This document shows positions 1 through 9,700 of a stretch of 64,000 nt of DNA, piece by piece. This stretch comes from Pseudomonas sp. Z8(2022) (GTDB lineage Bacteria; Pseudomonadota; Gammaproteobacteria; Pseudomonadales; Pseudomonadaceae). The position numbers and the translations under genes are program-made. The stretch covers positions 2,728,001 to 2,792,000 of the forward strand of contig NZ_CP107549.1 in the NCBI RefSeq assembly GCF_025837155.1, in the 5' to 3' direction. Numbering within the stretch: position 1 is the first letter of the stretch; every line of letters starts with the position of its first letter. The notes below the pieces were generated by a model. It was not told where the DNA came from, ran no database searches, and saw nothing but the letters and a program-made list of their open reading frames with translations.

Positions 1-202
1 CGACGGCACCTATATCCGCGCCATCGACAAGGAGAGTGACAAGCGGTTATTCATCGAGGCGATCTTCCGTGCCACCAACAGTATCGACCTGCCGCTGATC
101 GCCGAAATGGTGGAAACCCGGGGAGAACTGGAGGTGCTGAGCGAGTTGGGCATCCATGGGGCCATGGGCCGACTTATCGGTGCCCCCGCCCCCCTGCTAT
201 GA
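1..202 (+). CDS. lapD: LapD-like c-di-GMP effector, C-terminal end (partial)
   Basis: The reading frame enters from the left edge and stops with TGA at 200-202, giving about 66 residues. They match the end of an EAL domain: a stretch with IDLPLIAEMVETRGELEVL followed by a GIHGAMGRLIG-type tail. In active EAL phosphodiesterases the corresponding motif is AEGVE; here it is AEMVE. LapD proteins are known to carry a degenerate EAL domain that binds c-di-GMP without hydrolysing it and holds the periplasmic protease LapG. The adhesin and its secretion genes lie next door, which makes LapD far more likely than a generic EAL protein. LapG would be expected just outside the window. The assignment rests on a C-terminal fragment plus context. 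Confidence 0.75.
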   Translation, partial: DGTYIRAIDKESDKRLFIEAIFRATNSIDLPLIAEMVETRGELEVLSELGIHGAMGRLIGAPAPLL

Positions 203-292
203 GTTGCATGAAAAACGATCAGTTGAAGTCAGTGATCATGTCTGGAAAGGCGAGGCACGGTCTGCACGCCCAACGCCAGTCCGAGCCCGCGG

Positions 293-634
293 CTATACCA
301 GATCATTATCCTCATCACCGAGCAGACCGCTCAGGCCTTCGATCTCGGCACGGGCGATGGCACGTTGGTCGAGTTTCTGGCGAGCTGCCTCGGGCAGATC
401 GGTGTAGCGGATGACGCCACGCTCGACCAGTACGCTGACCACGTCTTCGAGCACACGAACCAGCTCCAGGTCGGATTGTTTCAGGCTATCCAGCCGTGCC
501 TTGACCTCTTCCTTGGCAGCCAGCCAGTTATGCAGCTCCTCGCTCTCGACCGCCAGGTTCTCCGTCATCCCCTCGAAGGGTTGGTGTTCAACCCGCAACA
601 AACGCCCGGCCGCGTCGCGCTGTACGTAAACCAT
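293..634 (-). CDS. small conserved Lap-locus protein of unknown function (113 aa)
   Basis: This is a 113-residue soluble, acidic protein, rich in Glu, Leu and Arg and probably helical, with no signal peptide or membrane segment. An upstream in-frame TTG at 649 exists, but ATG 634 is preferred because a TGGAGG ribosome site sits six bases before it. The protein begins MVYVQRDAAGRLLRV. From memory, pseudomonad homologues carry the misleading label 'tryptophan synthase subunit beta-like', but the size is far too small and no PLP motif is visible. The gene lies between lapD and lapA, downstream of lapA on the same strand, with the lapA terminator between them. A role in adhesion is inferred only from position. 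Confidence 0.7.
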   Translation of the reverse strand: MVYVQRDAAGRLLRVEHQPFEGMTENLAVESEELHNWLAAKEEVKARLDSLKQSDLELVRVLEDVVSVLVERGVIRYTDLPEAARQKLDQRAIARAEIEGLSGLLGDEDNDLV

Positions 635-655
635 CGTTGCCTCCAGCAAACGCCA

Positions 656-692
656 TAAAAAAAGCCCGCTCCCTGAACGGGTAGCGGGCTTT
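656..692 (-). terminator. Rho-independent terminator of lapA
   Basis: A 10-bp inverted repeat (AAAGCCCGCT at 661-670, AGCGGGCTTT at 683-692) encloses a 12-base loop. On the minus strand it is followed by a run of U from the A tract at 656-663. It lies about 95 bases beyond the lapA stop, between lapA and the small downstream gene. Confidence 0.85.
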
Positions 693-785
693 ACTCTAGT
701 TGAGTGCTTCGGCTAAGGAAACTCTGATAAACATTTCCGTTTGTCTGAGAAGCCGCTGACCTGAGGCCAACGGCTCCTTCGCACC

Positions 786-3700
786 TCAGGCGACCAACTG
801 ATCGTGGTCCAGCATGCCTTGGATGATATCCGCTGCATTGCCGCCGGACAGCACGGTGTTCTCCAGGGTGATGGTCTGATCCACCGGCGCACTGCTTCCT
901 GCGCTGGCCACGTTGATCACCGTACTGCCCGGATTGCTGACGAAGTCGAAGCTCAGATACTGGGTCAGTACATCGGCGCTGGCGGGGCCATCGATACCCT
1001 GCAACAGCTGGGACAGATCCAGCTTGTCCGCGCCGTTGCCGAAGTCCTTGACGATATCGTGATAGTTGCCACCACGGTCATCGGCCGTCCAGACGAAGAT
1101 ATCGTCGCCGGCGCCGCCGACCAGAACATCGTTGCCTCTGCCGCCAATCAGGGTGTCATTACCGTCGCCGCCCTCCAGACGATCGTTGCCCCCCAGGCCA
1201 CGGAGCGTGTCGTTACCGCCCAACCCGAGCAGCACGTCGCTCGCTTCGCTACCGAGCAGGGTATCGTTGAGCGCCTCGTTGCCCATCAGCACATTCGGCT
1301 GCACCGCGGGAGCAGAGCCGATGCCGACCACCAGACGGGCCTCGCTGACATCACCGTCCGGCTGCGTCAGGCGGTAGGTAAACACTTCCTCCTTGCCGAG
1401 ATTGGCGTAATCACTGTTGGGCGTATAGGTATAGGACCCGTCACCCTGTATCACCAGGGTTCCCCACTGGCCGACAATCGTCTTGGAAGTACCCACGGCG
1501 ACAAAGCTGCCGTTATCCAGCACGCTGAGCACGGCCCCTTCGCTGCCTTTGCTGTCCACCGCTCCCCAAGGGTGGGCGCTGCCCACGTAGTTGTTGGGAT
1601 CGGTCAGGACGTTGCCCGCTACTGCCGTGGCGGTATCGACCAGCATCGCGGCTGCAACGGTGATCAGGGTGATGTTGTCCACCCGCACGCGGAAACTGCT
1701 GCTGTTGTTAGTGCGATCATTGACCTCGAAGTAGAGGCGATAAGTACCTTCGCCCACGCTGTTGCTGGTGACGGTAGTCGCGTTACTGGACGCATGGGTG
1801 CCGCTCTGCACCAGCTCCCAAGCGCTGCCGTTCTGCTTGTACAACGTCCAGGTGAACTGATCTCCCGAGCCGCTGCTACTGAAGTTGCTGATGCTGCCCA
1901 GGTCGAACGAGACCTTGGCCGTGCTGCCCTCAGCCACCTCGAAGGTCGGTGTTGCAGCCTTGGTACTGACCCCGGCGTTACGGTCGCTGTCAATGAGCTG
2001 AAGTGCCCCACCCTGCACACTGACGCCATTGGACGAACTGATCGCGGATACGCCCCACTTGTTGCCCGCGACAGCCATGACATTGGCCTGCGTGATCACC
2101 GTGGTTTCATTGCCGCTCACGTTGCCGTTATCGGTGGTATCGAATATCCACGGGTTGTGGTTGGGCCCGGACGAGGCCGGATTGCTGGTGCTGGAAAAGT
2201 TCGCCAGCACCTTGGTTACAGAGTCGGGGGTAACCAGGGTCTGCCCGACGATGGCCTGGTTGTAGTTGTCGTAGGCATACACCTCGCTGCGGTCGGTAAT
2301 GGTCAGCTCGAGATCGGCAGACACCGCATCGCCATCACGATCGACCAGGGTGTAGCGGATGGTGTCCGTCACATCTTCGGCAACATCGCCGTTGAAGTTG
2401 TAGGTGTAGGCACCGGTGACCAGGTTGACGCTGAACGAACCCCCTCCTGCAGTGGTGAAGGTCAGCGTTTGGCTCGCGGCATCGTAGCCGGCGGAGGCGC
2501 TGGTGTAGGTCACACCGTTGTGGGTGATCGCCGCGACCGGCTGCAGACCCGGACCGTCTGCACCAAAGCCATTGCTGCCCTCGCTGATCAGGTTGCCGGA
2601 GATCACCGTGCCGGTCACGGTGCCCTGCAGGGTGTCATTGAGCTGGTTGAGGTTGGAGACCAGGATGCCATCGGTGTTGACACCCGCCTTGCCGTCATAG
2701 GCGATGGGGTTGAGCAGCGTCTTGTCGAGTTCGCTGCCCAGCCCCATGCCCAGCGCGTAGGACTTGATGCCCTTGGCGTTGAGGAAGGCGATCCAGGCTG
2801 CCTCCTCGCTAGCGCCGATGCCATCGCCCAGTTCCGGGTTGTACTGACTGCCATTGTTGTTATTGCCGGGGTTGGCGTTGGACAGGGTTGGCTGACCGTC
2901 AGACAGGAAGTACGAGACGCTCTGCACACTGGTGCCTGTGAGTTTGCCGTACGAGTCGTAGGCATTCATCGCCTTGATCAGCGCATCGTCATAGTTGGTC
3001 GAGCCATTGCCGGCGTTGTCGGCCAGCGCGGTGAGCCAGGCCTTGGCGTCGGCGGCGGTCATCCAGACGTTGCCCACGGCACTGGCCGTATTGGCGAAGG
3101 TGACGATACGTACCATGACGTCACCAAGGTTGTCGTAGCTGTCGATCAGGCGTTGCACCGCGTCCTTGGCCAATGCCAGCTTGCTGCTGAAACCACTGAC
3201 ACCCGACGGGGCGTCGTCCATACTGCCGGACAGATCCAGCACCACCATGAGGTTGGTGTGGATGCCTTGCGGTTCGCTGGCAGACTTGGCGATGTCATCG
3301 GGCGTGGCCGGCGAGTCGTCATCCACCGTGATCGTCAGGCTACCCGTGGCCGGAGCCGAAGGCGCCGCGGAGTCCCAGACCTTGTAGGAGAAGGCCAGGT
3401 TCAGGTCGTTCTCGTCTGCCGTACCGGCAACGCTCGGTGCCGAATGATCGAGCGGTTTGAACAGCTTGAAGCTGTATTGCCCGGTATCCGAGTTGGTCAG
3501 GCTGAGAGTGAAGACCGGATTGCCACCGGCATCGAACGCACTCAGCGTCTTGCCATCGACACTGAGCTGATAGTTGAGCGCCAAGCCGCCTGAAGACAGG
3601 CTGCCAAGGCCACTGGTATCCCAGGCAAAACCACCGAAGCTGTCCACCTGATAACCGAGCGCCCCACTGGCCGTGGTGGCTTCGCCAGCCAGGTCGTTGG

Positions 3701-6700
3701 GGCCTCCGGCCAACCCATTGGGCAAGCCATCTTCGTCGACGCTGCCGGAGGCCTGGCCACCGACCGGGTCATTGCCGCCGAGCGTGAGGGTCACGGTGGC
3801 CGTGGAAACGTCACCATCGCCGTCGGTGATCTGATAGGTGAACACCTCCGTACCGGCGCTGGCCCCACTGCCGGCGCTGTAGACCAGATTACCGCTGGGA
3901 TCGATGACCAGCGTACCGCCCTGACTGCCCTGGCCGATGATCTGCACCGGCGAGACGCTTGCCTTGCCATCGTTGCCAAAGCTGTCGTTGCCGGTGAGGT
4001 CGTTGACGTTGCCGACGACCTGATCGACTGCCGAGCGTGAGACCTCACCGGCAATCTCATCGTTGACCGCCATCGGTGCGTCATCACGGAAGCCCAGCAC
4101 CTTACCCAGGTCGATACTGGCCGAATCCTGATCGCCGTCGGCATCGGTGATGGTGGCCTGCAGCCCGATCTTGTCACCGCCCAGCAGATGCAACTCATCC
4201 GGCTGGGCGGTGGGATGAACCACGGCCCTCAGTTGCGTCAGAGTCACCAGTCCTGCGGCGTCGACGCTCAGGGTGAAGACCAGCTCGTTACCGGTTTCGG
4301 TACGGCCTTCGAGCACCGAGCCGTTGAACACCAGCTTGACCGCTTCATCGCTCTCGGTATCGACCAGCCCGGAGTTCGGCGACTTGATTACCAACGCGTA
4401 GACCAGAGAACCGGGGCCGTCGGCACCATACTCGGCGTTGAAGGCCGAGCTGAAGTTGCGGCTGACCGTTGCATCCGGCGTACCCAGATAGGTCTCGTCC
4501 ACCTGCAGCGGCATGCCCCAGGTCACGTTGGTGTTGACGTCGTTGTAGTCGTAGTCGGGATTGTTGGTCACGTCCTCCCAGTTCTGGTTGCCGGGTGCGG
4601 CGTTGTCCTGCAGGTGCGAGCCGCCCGGGTTGAACTCGGCGCGGTCGAACAGCACGCTGGCACCGCCAGCACCTTTCAGCGGCACCCCGTTCAGCAAGGC
4701 CTGCCAGTTGCCATCAGCATCCTGCCCGAAGGTCAGCTCGGCGCCATTGCTCAACGCAAGATTGGCGGCGCCATTGGGGATGATGAAGAAGCCGACCTCA
4801 CTTGGATCGAGCCCATCCAGATCGAAGGTGGTTCCCGCCGCCTGCGCCTTCACATCAGCCCAGATCACCTTGCCCACGGATGGATTGCCGTCGGCATCTC
4901 GCGAGTAATAGCCGTAGCTGTTGTGATAGCCGGCGTCGCTGCCGAGGAAGGTGGCCTGCGACTCGAAGCCCGGCTGCATGGCCTGGATGGTCGGGGTGTC
5001 GTCGTTGACCGTGACCACGAGTTTGCCCTCGGCGGTATCACCGTCACCGTCGGTCACGGTGTAGCCGATCTGCAGCGTGATGTCGTTTTCGTCCTGGCCA
5101 GCCGGATGCATCAGGGGTTGGTGCAACTCCAGCTGGTACTTGCCGAGCGCCGGATCGGTCAACACCACGGTCACCAGCGTGCCACGCGCGGCACTGCTGA
5201 TGGTCAGCGTCTTGCTGTCGGCGTTCCAGGTGGAGGTGACGTTCTCGGTGCCCAATACGCTCGGCCCGGACAGGGAGATACCACGCAGACCATCGGAGCC
5301 GGCGTCGAATACCAGCGTGCCGGAGACCGTGGTGTTCGTCCCCGTCACATCGCCCTCGCCACCGTTGATGCCATTGGGCAGGCCTTCATCATCCAGCGCG
5401 TAGGCGGCATTGGTGGTGCCCGCGGAGGGGCCATCGTCCTCGAAACCGACTACCTTGCCCAGATCCAGACTGGCGCTGTGGGAGTCGCCGTCCTTGTCAT
5501 AGACGGTCACACCGAGTTTCAACACACCGTCTTTGATCGACGCCAGTTCGTCATGGTTGCTGGTATTGCCGTGGGCGATGGCCTCGTATTGCACGAGGGT
5601 CACACTGCCACTGCCGGCATTGACGCTGACCTTGAATACCGTGACGCCATTGGCCACCCCCAGCACGTTGCCGTCGGCATCCTTGTACAGGCGAATATCA
5701 CCGCCTGCGGTAGCATCCAGCCCGGAGTCCACACCGTCCTGGCTCAGATTCAACTCGAAACGAGTACGCGACGTGTCCTGGCCATCCGAACCGGCATCCA
5801 CCGTGAGCTTGAACAGATCCTTGCCGTCGATGCTGGCATAGCCGAGCACATCGCCATGGCCTTGCTCATCATTCGGCGCGACATGGCCATTCTCGTTCTG
5901 GCTGGAACCGGTGGTACCCACCGATTCGTCGACGTACAGCTTGGTGCCATGCTGCAGCTCGAACCTGGTGATTTTCGGGCCGTCATCCTCGAAGCCGACC
6001 ACCTTGCCCAGATCCAGGCTGGCGCTCTGCGGGTCGCCATCCTTGTCATAGACCGTCACGTTCAGCTTCAGCACGCCATCCTTGAGCAGCGCCAGCTCGT
6101 CATGGCTGCTGGTGTCGCCATGGGCGATGGCCTTGTACTGCACCAGGGTCACGCTACCGTCAGCGGCATTGACGCTGATCTTGAACACCGTGACGCCATT
6201 GGCTTTACCCAGGATGCTGCCATCGGCCTCCTTGTACAGCAGGATGTCGCCGCCGGCCGTGGCATTCAGCCCGGAGTCCACACCATTGCCGGCAAGGCTC
6301 AGGGAGAAGCGGGTACGGCCGCTGTCCAGACCATCGGAACCACCATCGGCGATCAGCTTGAACAGATTCTCGCCGTCGATCCGGGCGTAACCCAGCACAT
6401 TGCCGTGGCCCTGCTCGTCATTCGGCGCAGCCTGACCGGGTTCGTTCTGGCTGGAACCACCTTTGCCAACGGATTCGTCGACGTATAGCTTGACGCTGTG
6501 ACCCAGCTCGAACTTGATGATTTTCGGGCCGTCGTCCTGGAAGGAGAAATAGGACGAATTGCCGCCGGCAAGCTCGACCTTCGCGGTACGGGTCACCGCG
6601 TCACCATCACCGTCGACACGGGTTACCTGATACTGCAGCTGCAACGAGCCCTGGTGTTTGATCAGCAGATCGACCGCCTCGTCGAAACGCTGATCGTTGT

Positions 6701-9700
6701 CCGGATGGCGGATCGCTTCGAACAGCGTGGTCTGCAGTTGCGGCTGACCATCGACAGTGACGATGGCGATGGTGAAGACCGTATCGCCAGTGGCGTCGAC
6801 ACCCTTGATGACCTGGCTGTTGGCCGGGTCGACGAACAGGCGGATGGCACCGCCATTGGTGGCCGACAGTGTGGTGGCCAGCCCCTGGGCCGGCACCCCG
6901 GAGAAGCTCAGCGTACCGCTCAGCGAAGCCTGGCCATCAGCCCCGGCTGCCCCACCGATGGTGAACAGCGAAGTCAGGCCACCGGCAAGTTGGGTGGTGA
7001 CCTTGGCCAACGCGCCATTGTCGTCGTTCATGTAGCCCTGGCTCTGGTCGTCGTTCGCGGCGTAACGATCCTGATTGCCACGGGTTTCGTCCAGCGCCAC
7101 TTCCAGCTGAGCCAGTGCCTGAGTATTTACCCCGAGGCTCAGGGTCGGCACATCGTCCTCGATATTGATGACGAACAGGCCGCCAACACCTTCGGGGATG
7201 TTCAGCGGATCGCCATCACCGTCGGTGATGGCCAGCAGATGGGTGAAGTCGATGCCGATCTGGCCAGCGCTCGACCACAGCTCACTGTCGTTGCCATCGG
7301 CCTGCGGATGGTCGATCGGCCCTTGCAGGGTGAAGGTGAAGCTGCCATCGGCATTGATCACCAACTCGAATACCGAATAGCCACCCACTTCGTCGGCGGC
7401 CGTAGCAGTCAGCGTGGTGCTGAGCAGATTGCCGTCGCCATCGAAGCTTTCACTGACCGAATAGACCAGCGGCTTATCGCCGGAGGTCAGCCCCTGGCCG
7501 TCCAGCAACGCGGCAGCGCCATCGCTGTCTACCAGGCCGAAGCTGCCGGGCCCGTCGGCACCGAAGGCCACTAGCGAGGCCAGCGTGCCGGCACCACCAG
7601 CCGTGCTGATGACCAGCGTCTGCCCAGCTTCCTGATTACCAGCGTTGGGTGACGTCAGTTTGTCTTCATGCACCGTGCCACCGATGGCAGGCGGCGTCTT
7701 GGCCGTCCAGGTGGCCTGGATATTGACGTCGTTGTAGTCGTTGTCGCTGTCGCCGTTGTTGACGTCTTCCCAGTTCTGGTTGCCGGGCGCGGCGTTATCC
7801 TGGACATGAGACTTGCCATCGGGGTTGAGCGCGTTATCGCCGAAGACGATGGACGCCCCGCCCGATCCGGCCAGCGGGGTATCACCCACGAATGCCTGCC
7901 ACTGGCCGTCGACCAGCTGGAAGCTGACCTCGGTGCCATTGGCCACACCATTGACGTTGCCATTGGGAATGATGAAGAAGCCGACACTGGCGGGATCGAG
8001 CCCCTCCAGCGTGACACTGCTGCCGATGTAGAGCTTGCTGGTATCGGACCAGATCAGCACACCGCTGACCGGCATGCCGTCGTCACCCTTGATGTAGTAG
8101 CCATAACTGTTGGCATAGTCGGCATCCCCCCCCTTGTAGGTCAGGGTCAGGCAATGCTCAGGCTCTCCGACCACCAGCTCCGGCACGTCGTCCTGGACAT
8201 TGACGACGAACAGGCCACTGGAGCCTTCCGGCAGCTGCAGGCGGTCGCCATCGCCATCGGTGGCAGTGAACAGGTGGGTGAAATCGATGCCGAAGACGCC
8301 ATCGTTAGCCCACAGCTCGCCGTCATTGCCATCTGCGACCGGATGATCGATCGGCCCCTGCAGCTCGAAGTGAAAACTGCCATCGGCGTTCACCGTCAGG
8401 GTGAAGACCGGGTAGCTGCCCAGGCCATCGGCGGCAACGGCAGTCAGCGTGGAGCTGACCAGCTGTCCGCCGACAATGCTCTCCTCCACCAGGTAGACCA
8501 GACTCTCACCGCCTGACGTCAGCCCCTGAGCCTCCAGCAAGGCCGTGGCGGTGGTGCTGTCGACCAGACCGAAGACACCAGGACCGTCGGCACCGAAGGA
8601 CACCAGCGACGCCAGATTGCCCGCCCCACCTTCAGTGCTGAGCACCAGGGTCTGGCTGCCAGCGTCCGGGTTGCCGGCATGGGGATGACTCAACAGATCC
8701 TCGTGTACAGTGCCGCCCAGTGGAGGCTGTTGCGGATCGAGGGTCTTGAGAATCGGTACGTCGTCCTCCACGTCGATCACGAAGCTGCCGGCCGGGAAGC
8801 CTGCGGCAATCGGGTCGCCGTCCCCATCGGTGGCCACCAGCACAGCGGAGAAGTCCAGTGCCTGGCTGTTGTCGCCAAGGGTTTCCGAGTCAACCCCGTT
8901 CGGATCCTCGTGATCCAGCACCCCCTTGAGAGTGAACCGATAACTGCCGTCAGCCCCCACCACCAGGGTGAATACCGTGCTGCCGCCCTCACCTGCGGTG
9001 GCAGTCAGGGTGGTGCCATCGAGCGATACGCTGTAGACCAGCCCCACACCACCAGAGGTCAGGCCAAGCGCCTGCAGGCCGGACAAGGCCCCGGGTGCCT
9101 GACTCAGATGGAAAGTCCCGCGGCCATCGGCACCGAAGTTGACCAGGGCATCCAGCGTATGCGGCCCACCTTCGGCTATCAGGGTTTGCGCCGGCTCGTT
9201 ATCCGCTTCAGCGTTGCCATTGCCGAGCACGTCCTCATGCACCAGCCCACCAACCACGGGCTGTTGCGGGTTTGGCTGGGCTGGCAGCGGTACGTCGTCC
9301 TGGATATTGATGACGAACAGCCCCTTCGCGTCTTGCGGCATTTGCAGCGGATCGCCGTCGCCGTCCGTCGCGGTGATCAGGCGGGTGAAGTCGATGCCGA
9401 TACCGCCCTCCGATGCCCACAGTTCCGTGTCGTCGCCATCGGCACGCGGATGATCGACCGGGCCCTGCAGCTCGAAACGGTAGCTGCCGTCCGAATTCAC
9501 CGTCAGGGTGAACACCGGGTAGCCACCGACACCGGGAGCAGCTGTGGCAGTCAGCGTGGTGCTGACCAGATTACCGTCATCGTCGTAACTTTCGTTGATG
9601 CTGTAGATCAATGCCTGGCCGCCCGACTTCAAGCCCTGGGCGGACAGCTCGGCCGCCACCGCAGGAGCATCGACCAGGCCGAACTCACCCGGGCCGTCGG

